NCBI RefSeq assembly: GCF_005281345.1
Contig: NZ_SZXJ01000043.1
Span: forward strand, 418-64,417
Length of the DNA stretch: 64,000 nucleotides
Direction of reading: 5' to 3'
Source: Citrobacter sp. wls619
GTDB lineage: Bacteria; Pseudomonadota; Gammaproteobacteria; Enterobacterales; Enterobacteriaceae
Below, piece after piece: positions 32,384 to 43,151 of the stretch. Each line of letters starts with the position of its first letter. Positions within the stretch are counted from its first letter, which is position 1. The notes below the pieces were generated by a model. The model made no database searches, was not told where the DNA came from, and saw only the letters and a list, made by a program, of their open reading frames with translations. The translations under genes and the position numbers were made by a program.

Positions 32384-33328
32384 CTATACAGGATATTCAA
32401 CCACCAGGCGACGGGGGGCGACACGACCTTCATCGTCCATCTCCCCCATGCCGATAAACTTGCCGTCATCGCCTTCTGTCACACGCACCAGCCCTTCCAG
32501 CGGCGCGCCTGACGTCCGTACCGGGTTACCATTTTTAAAGTAAACCGACGATGTTAAAGGCAGATTAACCACCGGATAGTCCGATGCTGGACTGTCCATT
32601 GGCATCAGCAATGGATCAAGCAGCTGCGCTGACGGAATGTTCTGTTGTTCAGCTTGTTCTACCAGCTCACGCAAATGTTCCAGCGTCACCATTCGATCCA
32701 CAGGATATTTGCTGACCGTCAGACGGCGCAGATACGTTACGTGTGCACCGCATCCCAGCTTCTCACCCAGATCGTCAATAATAGTACGAATATAAGTGCC
32801 TTTGGAGCAGTGAACTTCCAGCTCCAGTTCATTCGCCTCGTGGCGAATAAACAGCAGTTCATAAACGGTAATTGGGCGCGCTTCACGCGGCACCTCAATG
32901 CCCTGACGCGCATATTCGTACAGCTTCTTGCCCTGATATTTCAGCGCCGAGTACATCGATGGAATTTGCTCGATATCGCCGCGGAAAGTCTCCAGCGCGC
33001 TGGCAAGCTGCTCTGCGGTGAAGGTTACCGGGCGCTCCTGCACGATTTGCCCATCGGCATCAGAGGTATCCGTACGCTGACCCAGACGGGCAATCACACG
33101 ATAACGTTTGTCAGAGTCCAGCAGGTACTGTGAAAATTTCGTTGCTTCACCGAGGCAGATAGGCAGCATGCCTGTCGCCAGCGGATCCAACGCGCCGGTA
33201 TGTCCCGCGCGGTTGGCATTGTAGATGCGCTTTACTTTTTGCAGTACGTCATTGCTGGACATGCCCTGCGGTTTGTCCAGCAGCAGAACTCCGTGAATAT
33301 CGCGACCACGACGACGAGGACGACTCAT
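32384..33328 (-). CDS. truB: tRNA pseudouridine-55 synthase TruB
   Basis: TruB converts U55 of the T-loop of almost all tRNAs to pseudouridine and also acts as a tRNA-folding chaperone. The 314-residue protein has the E. coli length. The catalytic aspartate is in the motif [15 protein letters not shown] (about 42-56), and a C-terminal PUA-like domain follows (about 250-314). The start overlaps the rbfA stop in ATGA, so the two are translationally coupled. Confidence 0.96.
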   Translation of the reverse strand: MSRPRRRGRDIHGVLLLDKPQGMSSNDVLQKVKRIYNANRAGHTGALDPLATGMLPICLGEATKFSQYLLDSDKRYRVIARLGQRTDTSDADGQIVQERPVTFTAEQLASALETFRGDIEQIPSMYSALKYQGKKLYEYARQGIEVPREARPITVYELLFIRHEANELELEVHCSKGTYIRTIIDDLGEKLGCGAHVTYLRRLTVSKYPVDRMVTLEHLRELVEQAEQQNIPSAQLLDPLLMPMDSPASDYPVVNLPLTSSVYFKNGNPVRTSGAPLEGLVRVTEGDDGKFIGMGEMDDEGRVAPRRLVVEYPV

Positions 33329-33732
33329 CAGTCCTCCTTGCTGTCGTCCGCTGGGTTCACACGACGTTCATCGTCATGCTTCACCACGCTGGTCACCAGG
33401 TTGGACATGCGCATCCCTTCGACCAGTGAGTTGTCGTAGAAGAAGGTCAGCTCAGGCACGATGCGCAGGCGCATTGCTTTACCCAGCAGAGAGCGGATAA
33501 AACCAGAGGCTTCCTGCAGTGCCTTAATGCCGTTTTTCACGGCAGCTTCGTCCTGATCGTTCAGGAAAGTCACGAATACTTTGGCATAAGCCAGGTCACG
33601 GGACATCTCAACGCCCGATACGGTGGTCATCATACCAACACGCGGGTCTTTGATTTCGCGTTGCAGGATCAGTGCGATTTCTTTCTGCATCTCCTGCGCT
33701 ACACGCTGCGGGCGACCAAATTCTTTCGCCAT
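33328..33732 (-). CDS. rbfA: 30S ribosome-binding factor RbfA
   Basis: RbfA is a KH-fold assembly factor for the 30S subunit that helps mature the 5' end of 16S rRNA and is needed at low temperature. I start it at the ATG of [11 protein letters not shown] (134 residues; 133 in E. coli) rather than six codons upstream. The AxG-type KH motif region [14 protein letters not shown] (about 76-89) is visible. It overlaps truB by one base, and an intrinsic terminator and a REP pair separate it from infB. Confidence 0.95.
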   Translation of the reverse strand: MAKEFGRPQRVAQEMQKEIALILQREIKDPRVGMMTTVSGVEMSRDLAYAKVFVTFLNDQDEAAVKNGIKALQEASGFIRSLLGKAMRLRIVPELTFFYDNSLVEGMRMSNLVTSVVKHDDERRVNPADDSKED

Positions 33733-33751
33733 AATAAATTCTCCAGACAAA

Positions 33752-33776
33752 AAAGGGGCATTCAGCCCCTTTTGAA
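33752..33776 (-). terminator. Internal terminator between infB and rbfA
   Basis: On the minus strand AGGGGCTGAATGCCCCT is followed by a T run, 20 bases before the rbfA start. In E. coli partial terminators at this point, with RNase III cuts nearby, lower expression of the distal genes. Read-through is required here for rbfA-truB-rpsO. Confidence 0.75.
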
Positions 33777-33793
33777 AATAATTCGGTGATTAG

Positions 33794-33870
33794 GCTGTAG
33801 GCCTGATAAGCGTAGCGCCATCAGGCATTACATTGCCGGATGTCGGCGTAAACGCCTTATCCGGCCTACA
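33794..33870. repeat. REP/BIME pair in the infB-rbfA gap
   Basis: GTAGGCCTGATAAGCGTAGCGCCATCAGGCA and the inverted GCCGGATGTCGGCGTAAACGCCTTATCCGGCCTAC form a REP pair inside the operon, upstream of the terminator at 33752-33776. Confidence 0.9.
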
Positions 33871-33881
33871 CCCGAACAACC

Positions 33882-36572
33882 TTATGCGATGGTACGTTTG
33901 ATCTCAATGATCTCGAACACTTCGATCATATCGCCAACGCGAACGTCGTTGTAGTTCTTAACGCCGATACCACATTCCATGCCGTTACGGACTTCGTTGA
34001 CGTCATCTTTGAAACGGCGCAGGGATTCCAGCTCGCCTTCATAGATAACCACGTTGTCGCGCAGTACGCGGATTGGGTTGTGACGTTTAATCGTGCCTTC
34101 GGTAACCATACAGCCTGCGATAGCGCCGAATTTCGGTGATTTGAACACATCACGAACTTCAGCCAGACCAATGATCTGCTGTTTCAGTTCCGGAGACAGC
34201 ATACCGCTCATCGCTGCTTTCACTTCGTCGATCAGATGATAGATGACGGAGTAGTAACGCAGATCCAGGCTTTCGGACTCAATCACTTTACGTGCAGAAG
34301 CATCAGCACGGACGTTGAAGCCAACCAGAATCGCGTTGGATGCCGCCGCAAGGGTTGCGTCGGTTTCGGTGATACCACCTACGCCAGAACCGATGATCTT
34401 CACTTTTACTTCGTCGGTAGACAGTTTCAGTAAAGAGTCGGAAATCGCTTCTACAGAACCCTGAACGTCGGCCTTCAGGACGACGTTCACTTCGTGAACT
34501 TCGCCTTCGGTCATGTTAGCGAACATGTTCTCGAGTTTAGATTTCTGCTGACGAGCCAGTTTAACTTCACGGAATTTGCCCTGACGGTACAGTGCAACTT
34601 CACGGGCTTTCTTCTCGTCACGAACCACGGTAACTTCGTCACCCGCAGCCGGAACACCGGACAGACCGAGGATTTCCACCGGAATGGACGGACCCGCTTC
34701 CAGTACTTCCTGACCCAGTTCGTTACGCATTGCACGAACGCGGCCGTATTCGAAACCACACAGAACGATATCGCCCTTGTTCAGGGTACCTTCGCGAACC
34801 AGGACGGTAGCAACCGGGCCACGACCTTTATCCAGGAAGGATTCGATAACCGCACCGCTCGCCATGCCTTTACGCACAGCTTTCAGTTCCAGTACTTCGG
34901 CCTGCAGCAGGATAGCATCCAGCAGTTCGTCGATACCGGTACCCGCTTTCGCAGAAACGTGAACGAACTGGCTCTCGCCGCCCCACTCTTCCGGCATGAT
35001 GCCGTACTGGGACAGTTCGTTTTTAACGCGATCGGGATCCGCTTCCGGTTTATCGATTTTGTTGACTGCAACAACGACCGGCACACCTGCCGCTTTCGCG
35101 TGCTGGATAGCTTCGATGGTCTGCGGCATCACGCCGTCGTCTGCAGCAACAACCAGAACAACGATATCCGTTGCCTGAGCACCACGAGCACGCATGGAGG
35201 TAAACGCGGCGTGACCCGGGGTATCCAGGAAGGTGATCATACCGTTGTCAGTTTCAACATGGTACGCACCGATGTGCTGAGTAATGCCGCCCGCTTCGCC
35301 AGAGGCCACTTTCGTGGAACGAATGTAGTCCAGCAGAGACGTTTTACCGTGGTCAACGTGACCCATGATGGTCACTACCGGTGCGCGAGGTTCAGCCGCA
35401 GCGCCGGTGTCACGGTCGCTCATTACTGCTTCTTCCAGCTCGTTTTCACGACGCAGGATAACTTTGTGGCCCATCTCTTCGGCAACCAGCTGTGCGGTTT
35501 CCTGGTCGATAACCTGGTTGATGGTCGCCATGGCACCCAGTTTCATCATCGCTTTGATGACCTGAGAGCCTTTAACTGCCATCTTGTTCGCCAGATCGCC
35601 AACGGTGATGGTTTCGCCGATCACAACGTCACGGTTAACGGCCTGAGCCGGCTTCTGGAAGCCCTGCTGCAGCGCGGAACCTTTACGCTGCTTGCCGCCT
35701 TTACCGCCACGAACCGCTGCACGCGCTTCTTCACGGTCAGCTTTAGATTCGGCGTGTTTATTGCCTTTCTTCGCCGGACGCGCTGCTTTCGTGCTGCGAG
35801 TACGACCACGACCGCCTTCAACTTCACGATCGTTCTCGTCTTCAGCCTGGCGAGCGTGCTGGGAAGTGGTGACGTGATAATCGCTGGTATCTTCAACAGG
35901 TTCAGCGTTATTCACACCATTTTTCTCGTTTTCTTCCGCCATACGGCGAGCTTCTTCCGCTACGCGGCGCGCTTCTTCTTCAAGCTTGCGACGTGCTTCT
36001 TCTTCCGCTTTACGCTTCAGTTCTGCGGCTTCATTTTCACGGCGGGCTTTTTCGGCCTGGGCGGTTTTAGTCATATCGTCGGTCTGTTGATTGCTCACTT
36101 TGTCTTTTTCCGCAGCTTCACGTTTCGCTTTATCAGCGGCTTCACGCTTAGCTTGTTCTGCGGCCTCACGTTCGGCTTTTTGTTGCGCCTCGCGTTTGGC
36201 AGCTTCTTCTGCCTCACGACGGGCTTGCTCTTCCGCTTCACGCTGCGCCTGCTCTTCCGCGGCAAGGCGTTCAGCCTCTTGCGGATCGCGTTTCACAAAG
36301 GTGCGTGTCTTGCGGACTTCGATTTGTACCGATTTGCTTTTTCCACCGGTACCTGGAATATTGAGAGTACTGCGCGTTTTACGCTGCAATGTCAACTTAT
36401 CCGGCGCTGAGCCATTTTCACGGTTCAGGTGCGCCAGTAAGGTTTGTTTCTCTTGTGCGGACACAGAGTCGTCAGCAGACTTCGGGATACCTGCATCAGC
36501 AAATTGCTGTACCAGGCGATCCACGGAGGTCTGTATCTCTGCAGCCAGCGTTTTTACGGTTACATCTGTCAT
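33882..36572 (-). CDS. infB: Translation initiation factor IF-2
   Basis: IF-2 is the GTPase that brings fMet-tRNA to the 30S subunit and promotes subunit joining. The 896-residue protein (890 in E. coli) has N-terminal domains I-II, a long charged region rich in EAEEQAxREAEE-type repeats (about 90-230), a G domain with [10 protein letters not shown] (about 404-413), DTPGH and NKIDKPEAD, and the C-terminal fMet-tRNA-binding domain ending [10 protein letters not shown]. In E. coli shorter forms start at internal codons near residue 158; such starts are probable here too. It follows nusA by 24 bases. Confidence 0.97.
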   Translation of the reverse strand: MTDVTVKTLAAEIQTSVDRLVQQFADAGIPKSADDSVSAQEKQTLLAHLNRENGSAPDKLTLQRKTRSTLNIPGTGGKSKSVQIEVRKTRTFVKRDPQEAERLAAEEQAQREAEEQARREAEEAAKREAQQKAEREAAEQAKREAADKAKREAAEKDKVSNQQTDDMTKTAQAEKARRENEAAELKRKAEEEARRKLEEEARRVAEEARRMAEENEKNGVNNAEPVEDTSDYHVTTSQHARQAEDENDREVEGGRGRTRSTKAARPAKKGNKHAESKADREEARAAVRGGKGGKQRKGSALQQGFQKPAQAVNRDVVIGETITVGDLANKMAVKGSQVIKAMMKLGAMATINQVIDQETAQLVAEEMGHKVILRRENELEEAVMSDRDTGAAAEPRAPVVTIMGHVDHGKTSLLDYIRSTKVASGEAGGITQHIGAYHVETDNGMITFLDTPGHAAFTSMRARGAQATDIVVLVVAADDGVMPQTIEAIQHAKAAGVPVVVAVNKIDKPEADPDRVKNELSQYGIMPEEWGGESQFVHVSAKAGTGIDELLDAILLQAEVLELKAVRKGMASGAVIESFLDKGRGPVATVLVREGTLNKGDIVLCGFEYGRVRAMRNELGQEVLEAGPSIPVEILGLSGVPAAGDEVTVVRDEKKAREVALYRQGKFREVKLARQQKSKLENMFANMTEGEVHEVNVVLKADVQGSVEAISDSLLKLSTDEVKVKIIGSGVGGITETDATLAAASNAILVGFNVRADASARKVIESESLDLRYYSVIYHLIDEVKAAMSGMLSPELKQQIIGLAEVRDVFKSPKFGAIAGCMVTEGTIKRHNPIRVLRDNVVIYEGELESLRRFKDDVNEVRNGMECGIGVKNYNDVRVGDMIEVFEIIEIKRTIA

Positions 36573-36596
36573 ACTGTTCCTTCCTGCTACAGTTTA

Positions 36597-38084
36597 TTAC
36601 GCTTCGTCGCCGAACCAGCAAATATTACGGGCAGCCATAATCAGCTCACCGGCTTTTTCGTCGGTCAACCCTTCGATATCAGCCAGATCATCAATGCCCT
36701 GTTCAGCGAGATCTTCCAGCGTACAAACACCACGGGCAGCCAGTTTGAAGGCCATCTCACGATCCAATCCTTCCAGATTCAGCAGATCGTCAGCCGGTTT
36801 GTTATCACCGAGGCTTTCTTCCTGGGCCAGTGCCAGAGTGGTCAGTGCGTTTTTAGCACGCTCGCGCAGCGCTTCAACGGTCTGTTCATCCAGGCCGTCA
36901 ATTTCCAGCAGCTCTTTCATTGGCACGTAGGCCAGTTCTTCCAGCGTCGCAAAACCTTCTTCAACCAGAACTGTCGCGAAATCTTCATCGATATCGAGAT
37001 ATTTGGTGAAGGTATCAATGGCTGCATGTGCTTCAGCCTGATGCTTCGCCTGCAGGTCATCAACGGTCATTACGTTGAGTTCCCAACCGCTCAGTTGTGA
37101 AGCCAGGCGGACGTTCTGACCATTACGTCCAATCGCCTGAGCCAGGTTACCGGCTTCAACCGCGATATCCATGGTGTGTTTGTCTTCATCCACCACGATA
37201 GAAGCGACGTCTGCTGGCGCCATTGCGTTAATCACGAACTGCGCCGGGTTATCATCCCACAGGACGATATCGATACGCTCGCCGCCCAGTTCGGTAGAAA
37301 CCGCCTGAACACGCGCACCGCGCATACCAACGCACGCGCCGACCGGATCAATACGCTTGTCGTTGGTCTTAACGGCGATTTTCGCACGAGAGCCCGGATC
37401 GCGAGCCGCCGCTTTAATTTCAATCACTTCTTCGCCAATTTCTGGCACTTCAATGCGGAACAGCTCGATCAGCATTTCCGGCTTGGAACGCGTCACAAAC
37501 AGTTGCGCACCGCGCGCTTCCGGGCGCACAGAATACAGAACACCACGAATACGGTCGCCAGGACGGAAGTTTTCACGCGGCAGCATGTCTTCACGCAGGA
37601 TCACAGCTTCAGCATTGCTGCCCAGATCCAGGGAAATGTTATCACGGTTGACTTTCTTCACCACGCCAGTGACGATTTCGCCTTCGTGTTCACGGAATTG
37701 ATCGACAACCATCGCACGTTCAGCTTCACGTACTTTCTGTACGATAACCTGTTTCGCGGTCTGGGTGGTGATACGGTCAAAGGTGACAGATTCAATCTGA
37801 TCTTCAACGTATTCACCCACGTTCAGACTTTCGTCTTCAAAGCGCGCTGCTTCCAGCGTAATTTCTTTAGTTGGCTGAGTGACTTCTTCTACGATAACCC
37901 AACGACGGAAGGTATCGAAATCACCGCTTTTACGATCGATCTCTACGCGGACATCGATCTCTTGTTCATATTTTTTCTTTGTTGCTGTAGCCAGCGCACT
38001 TTCCAGCGCTTCAAAAATTTTCTCGCGTGGCAGCGCTTTCTCGTTGGATACGGCTTCAACAACAGCCAAAATTTCTTTGTTCAT
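36597..38084 (-). CDS. nusA: Transcription termination/antitermination factor NusA
   Basis: NusA binds RNA polymerase, enhances pausing and intrinsic termination, and takes part in antitermination complexes. The 495-residue protein has the E. coli length, with an N-terminal polymerase-binding domain (1-125), S1 (about 135-200), two KH domains (about 230-345, including [14 protein letters not shown] and [12 protein letters not shown]) and two acidic repeats at the C-terminus (about 350-495). It controls its own operon through terminators in the rimP leader. It lies 28 bases after rimP. Confidence 0.97.
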   Translation of the reverse strand: MNKEILAVVEAVSNEKALPREKIFEALESALATATKKKYEQEIDVRVEIDRKSGDFDTFRRWVIVEEVTQPTKEITLEAARFEDESLNVGEYVEDQIESVTFDRITTQTAKQVIVQKVREAERAMVVDQFREHEGEIVTGVVKKVNRDNISLDLGSNAEAVILREDMLPRENFRPGDRIRGVLYSVRPEARGAQLFVTRSKPEMLIELFRIEVPEIGEEVIEIKAAARDPGSRAKIAVKTNDKRIDPVGACVGMRGARVQAVSTELGGERIDIVLWDDNPAQFVINAMAPADVASIVVDEDKHTMDIAVEAGNLAQAIGRNGQNVRLASQLSGWELNVMTVDDLQAKHQAEAHAAIDTFTKYLDIDEDFATVLVEEGFATLEELAYVPMKELLEIDGLDEQTVEALRERAKNALTTLALAQEESLGDNKPADDLLNLEGLDREMAFKLAARGVCTLEDLAEQGIDDLADIEGLTDEKAGELIMAARNICWFGDEA

Positions 38085-38112
38085 CGCGGGCTTTTCACCT
38101 CAATCCAGACTG

Positions 38113-38565
38113 TTAAAAGTGGGGAACCAGGTTCGCCTTCTGGATATTACTCAGCGCGAACACTTCATCTTTACCTTCGACTGTGACCGTGATCATCTCA
38201 CCGTCCACCGCTTTGATAACGCCCTGCCATTTACGACGGTTTTGTACCGCCATACGAAGAACCAGCGTGACTTCTTCACCCAGGAAACGCACGTAGTGTT
38301 CAGCCGTGAACAGAGGACGGTCGAGACCCGGAGAGGAGACTTCCAGGTTGTAGGCAACAGTGATTGGGTCTTCGACATCCATCACCGCACTTACCTGATG
38401 GCTCACATCAGCACAATCATCAACATTGATGCCATCTTCACTATCAATATAGATGCGCAGTGTGGATGTGCGACCACGAATAAATTCGATGCCGACCAGT
38501 TCGTAGCCCAGGGCTTCAACTGGCGCTGTAATCATCTCTGTTAATTTTTGCTCTAATGTGGACAA
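38113..38565 (-). CDS. rimP: Ribosome maturation factor RimP
   Basis: RimP assists early assembly of the 30S subunit. I use the TTG at 38565, which follows a strong GGGGGTGG ribosome binding site and gives 150 residues as in E. coli ([14 protein letters not shown]); an in-frame TTG four codons upstream would lie within that site. The N-terminal alpha/beta domain and C-terminal SH3-like domain are complete. It is the first protein gene after metY, behind two tandem terminators. Confidence 0.93.
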   Translation of the reverse strand: MSTLEQKLTEMITAPVEALGYELVGIEFIRGRTSTLRIYIDSEDGINVDDCADVSHQVSAVMDVEDPITVAYNLEVSSPGLDRPLFTAEHYVRFLGEEVTLVLRMAVQNRRKWQGVIKAVDGEMITVTVEGKDEVFALSNIQKANLVPHF

Positions 38566-38583
38566 GGCCACCCCCAAGACATA

Positions 38584-38603
38584 AAAAAAGGGCCTAAAGC
38601 CCA
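38584..38603 (-). terminator. rimP leader terminator, distal hairpin
   Basis: On the minus strand TGGGCTTTAGGCCC is followed by seven T, only about 20 bases before the rimP start. It is the second of two tandem terminators in the metY-rimP gap. Confidence 0.75.
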
Positions 38604-38623
38604 GTTATTCTGTAGTCAGATAA

Positions 38624-38650
38624 CAAAAAACCCCGATAAATCGGGGCTTT
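38624..38650 (-). terminator. metY / rimP leader terminator, proximal hairpin
   Basis: On the minus strand AGCCCCGATTTATCGGGGTTTTTT is a strong intrinsic terminator, about 125 bases after metY. Together with the hairpin at 38584-38603 it forms the attenuating rimP leader through which polymerase must pass to reach nusA and infB, the basis of the known NusA-dependent control. Confidence 0.85.
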
Positions 38651-38772
38651 AGATAACTGAACCCTATAACCGCACCTGCGGTTCGGAGAACCTTCCGAAA
38701 GAATTTTTTTCAAATCCAGCTAAGAAGGCCTAAGTCTTCACAGTATATTTGAAAAAGAACTCTAAGGGAAAG

Positions 38773-38849
<77 letters not shown>

Positions 38850-38864
38850 CCTGAAACGTGGCAA

Positions 38865-38893
38865 ATTTTACTTGTTTTGGGTAAAAAATGCAA
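38865..38893 (-). promoter_or_regulatory. metY sigma-70 promoter
   Basis: On the minus strand a -35 box TTGCAT (38888-38893) and a -10 box TAAAAT (38865-38870) are 17 bases apart. Transcription would start a few bases before the tRNA 5' end at 38849. Confidence 0.8.
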
Positions 38894-38900
38894 ATACTGC

Positions 38901-38925
38901 TGGGATTTGGTACCGAGGACGGGAC
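38901..38925. repeat. Near-copy of the leuU 3' end
   Basis: These 25 bases match 55101-55125, the 3' end of leuU and its immediate flank, at 23 positions and in the same orientation. The shared part includes TTTGGTACCGAGGA, that is, the encoded CCA end and acceptor stem of tRNA-Leu. It lies upstream of the metY promoter, and argG plus the whole accessory region lie between the two copies. Confidence 0.8.
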
Positions 38926-39104
38926 GTAAAATCTGCGCACAGTATATTGATTCACTATGTGTTATGTCAACCTTGTTACGACTATGCAAATCAATGAATG
39001 CTAACCAGCACAAATACGGCGGAAGACAGGAAAGATAAATCCGCCATCTACAGCGTTATTTAACGAAATTATCACTAAACTCTTCCTGTCATCGTTAAAA
39101 GATG

Positions 39105-39143
39105 ATTAAATGAAAACTCATTTATTTTGCATAAAAATGCAAT
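39105..39143 (+). promoter_or_regulatory. Two ARG boxes of argG
   Basis: An 18-base palindrome centred between 39113 and 39114 (TAAATgaaaACTCA) and a near-perfect one centred between 39134 and 39135 (TGCATaaaaATGCA) are 21 bases apart, the standard spacing of paired ArgR sites. They lie 50-90 bases before argG. The rest of the 38850-39194 gap holds the divergent metY promoter and the leuU-like repeat. Confidence 0.7.
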
Positions 39144-39146
39144 TAA

Positions 39147-40538
<1,392 letters not shown>

Positions 40539-40550
40539 TCCCTTTACATA

Positions 40551-40585
40551 AATGACAAAAGCCGCTTGCGCGGCTTTTGTCATTT
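40551..40585 (+). terminator. argG intrinsic terminator
   Basis: AAATGACAAAAGCCGC and GCGGCTTTTGTCATTT form a perfect 16-base-pair stem around a TTGC loop, 12 bases after argG. The symmetric A and T runs make it usable from both sides. Confidence 0.92.
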
Positions 40586-41409
40586 AAAATTTATGAACGC
40601 AGCAGCTATATGTAAATGCATAAAAGTAATCAACCTATTGATGATTTGTATTAATGCAGTTTTATACCTCAGCCTTTCGCTAAAGCGTATTAACATTGCT
40701 CAAAGTTAGTTAACCGATTGTTCACTCAACTGTAAAAATACACATCTCACTTACCACGTATTAACCGCTAATAAAACCGCCAGGATTAATAGTATCTCCC
40801 CATTCCCCTCTGCGCGCTAAGGAAGAACTTACTCATCAAGAGTGAAATAACGTAGCCAAACCGGTTAAATGCCGCAGTATTGACAACATCTCCGCCAAAC
40901 GGCAAAATGCTCCAGCATTTATCATTTGTTTTAATAAGCAAAATCTTACCAGACAACAGGTATGCTTTAGTGATAAACCCGTATAATTTCATGTTTTGTA
41001 ACCTGTTGAATGATATAAAAACTTGATATTTTGCCGTACTCAGGTAATGAGATGGTGACTCACAAAACATATCTGAAGGCATCGTTCCTGAAGAACTCCC
41101 GAGTTGATTTTGGTTGTAGTACTATGCTGAAGCAACCCACAGCCTGGTTTTCCTGCGGTACTTCACCTAACTGACTGAAAATATAGCCATCCAGTTCTAC
41201 ATGAAAAAATGTGTGTAATCAACACGTTGAATGGCAATAGTCACAACAGAAAAGATCCGCAAGAAAATGCTGATTTTCGACCATTACAGGTCTAAAATAC
41301 TGAAGCTATCTGCATATTTAAAAATAGCGGTTGTGAAGTTAAGTTTAAACATCACTTAACTTTTAGTTCAAAATCTTATAGCCTTCATCGCTTGTACAAG
41401 CATGGCTAG
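40586..41409. other. AT-rich non-coding junction after argG
   Basis: This stretch has no gene I can support. A 98-residue frame on the minus strand (40786-41082) has a passable AGGA site but no family I recognise. Farther along, the minus strand around 41090-41210 can be read as about 40 open residues (for example VELDGYIFSQLGEVP) that end in stops, which may be a decayed gene. E. coli carries opgE (yhbX) in the argG-leuU interval; I see no trace of it. Base composition changes here from backbone-like to AT-rich, and the left edge of the accessory region is somewhere inside. Confidence 0.5.
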
Positions 41410-41421
41410 GGCGGTAGCGTT
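41410..41421 (+). promoter_or_regulatory. ops element (RfaH recruitment site)
   Basis: GGCGGTAGCGTT is a perfect match to the ops core GGCGGTAGCGT found in the leaders of O-antigen, LPS-core, capsule, haemolysin and conjugation operons. RfaH binds it in the non-template strand of the paused elongation complex and then suppresses pausing and Rho termination. The upstream AAGCATGGCTAG resembles the end of the JUMPstart sequence (AAGCCAGGG). It points toward the 11-gene cluster and lies 270 bases before the first start codon; the leader 41422-41690 holds no gene. Confidence 0.85.
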
Positions 41422-41690
41422 CCTAAAAAAAGCATGAAGGCAACAGAATGATGCCAGATACTGGTCATTCGGTGATGGCAGAACATACATCCTCAACTCG
41501 TTTTTAGCACATATATTGTAATTTAGACTAAGAAATAACCTCCTGATGCCTCATTTGTAATTTAACAAAAATGCTTACTGCTATAATCTATACATCACAC
41601 AAAGAGAATTTTTCAAATAGGAATTATCTCGTTTTAGCCCATATTAGATATACATTGAATTAAATACCTTTAACACCAGAGGTAATAAAT

Positions 41691-43151
41691 TTGAATCTCA
41701 AAATAAACATTTATTTATGTTTGGCGATATTTATTGGTAAGATTTTTTTAGATGCTATTTTATTTAAAGGGTTTACGGTTGATAGCTGGACATATTACGA
41801 CTTATCAAAACAAATATTTTCTGGATATGAACCATCTTTCATCAGACAGTATCAATATAATTCGTTACATAGCCCTTCGTTTCCTTTTTTCTATCCTTTA
41901 CTGATACACTTCATAGACACCATTTTAAATATCGGAATTTACTCTTCACTGGTATTAAATATTTTAATATTAATAGCTTGTTGTATTGTTTCAGGAGCAA
42001 TATTAAAAAAATTAAATTTAAATCAAGAACGACTAATAATAATCTCATTTATATTATTATACCCCCCCTTTTTTCAGGAGGTGGCTTATGGAAGATCAAT
42101 ACCACTGGCGACGCTAGAAATATTATTAATTAGCTATATTTTCATCTCGCAGCAATATCTTAGCGCCAAGCAATTATTTACTATTGGCTTAATTTTTTCA
42201 GTATCCATACTGACACGTTTTGAATTTCTCATCTCATTTATAATTTTCACATTATGGGTGTTATTTAAAGAGAAAAAGGTAATTGGGAAAATTTTATTCT
42301 TAGTCCCACCACTAATATCTATTGTAATATGGATAACGTATTCTGAGCGATATTTCAATACGTTATGGATAACTGAAAGCTCTAAATTAGTGTTGATGCC
42401 ACCCCAGTTTGGTGCTCTAGATTATGTACCATCAATAGAAAATAATAGTTTTTTAAGTTTCATAACAAATATCATAATAAAAGAAATAAAAACATTTACT
42501 TCATTTATACTATGGGGGGCATTAACACCTACATTTATAATATTAGCACATCTGATTTATAAGTATATTTCTCATAAGAAAAATATGCTTATCACGTTAA
42601 AGGGATATATAGGTACTAAACTAATTTTCCTGATCGTTACTATTAGTTCAGTAGTGCCTATTGTAGGACTCACAGGATATACTGATGGTAGATATTTCTT
42701 TAACCTATACTTATTAATAACGCTTTTCTTACTTTATACAACGCCTGCAATTTACAGTAAAAATAAGATAACGACACTGTGTTTGATCTATACAATTATA
42801 ATTAGTTCAGCCTGGACTATCGGGAGAACGGTAAAAAAAAGCATATCAATTGACAGCTCACAAGAATATATAACACTGATAGATAAAGATAACATACGGC
42901 AATGTGTTGAAAAGCATAATTTGGAGAGGATTTTGTTTATTACAGAAAATGGCTTTGAACAAGTATCTGTATCCGAAGACGCTATAACCAGTACAGCATT
43001 GTATTTTTTGTCTCCGACTAATATTGACAAAAATAATATCAATAGATTTATTCACGACTATAATATTGATGCCATTTACAGTAAGAATTCAATATTAACA
43101 GACTTACCGACTATTCAATGCACTAGTAAATTGCATATTATCAAAAAATGA
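41691..43151 (+). CDS. GT-C-like multi-spanning membrane glycosyltransferase, putative
   Basis: This is a 486-residue integral membrane protein with about ten to eleven hydrophobic segments and a hydrophilic C-terminal tail (about 395-486). The plan fits GT-C glycosyltransferases (PMT/ArnT-like), which move a sugar from a polyprenyl-phosphate donor to an acceptor on the periplasmic side. The first loop after membrane segment 1 holds an acidic residue in FTVDSWTYYD (about 29-38), LTRFEF (about 176-181) resembles the family's R-x-E segment, and GRYFFNLY appears in a late segment. It starts with TTG after AGAGGT. It is the first gene of the ops-led cluster and overlaps the next in ATGA. The exact family and substrate are unknown. 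Confidence 0.7.
   Translation: MNLKINIYLCLAIFIGKIFLDAILFKGFTVDSWTYYDLSKQIFSGYEPSFIRQYQYNSLHSPSFPFFYPLLIHFIDTILNIGIYSSLVLNILILIACCIVSGAILKKLNLNQERLIIISFILLYPPFFQEVAYGRSIPLATLEILLISYIFISQQYLSAKQLFTIGLIFSVSILTRFEFLISFIIFTLWVLFKEKKVIGKILFLVPPLISIVIWITYSERYFNTLWITESSKLVLMPPQFGALDYVPSIENNSFLSFITNIIIKEIKTFTSFILWGALTPTFIILAHLIYKYISHKKNMLITLKGYIGTKLIFLIVTISSVVPIVGLTGYTDGRYFFNLYLLITLFLLYTTPAIYSKNKITTLCLIYTIIISSAWTIGRTVKKSISIDSSQEYITLIDKDNIRQCVEKHNLERILFITENGFEQVSVSEDAITSTALYFLSPTNIDKNNINRFIHDYNIDAIYSKNSILTDLPTIQCTSKLHIIKK

Noticed and set aside
34494-36410. Plus-strand open frame (638 codons) opposite infB
   Set aside because: A shadow of infB; its sequence is a Phe/Arg/His-rich pattern typical of reverse-complemented biased coding sequence.
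40786-41082. 98-residue minus-strand open frame after argG
   Set aside because: A weak AGGA site is present, but there is no recognisable family, composition is mixed, and no neighbour is coupled to it. I mention it only in the non-coding entry.
41320-41395. Possible promoter for the glycan cluster (TTAACT ... TATAGC) and a GTTAAG/CTTAAC inverted repeat
   Set aside because: The spacing of the promoter boxes is only 15 bases and neither box is close to consensus, so I cannot support a call; the inverted repeat has no known counterpart.
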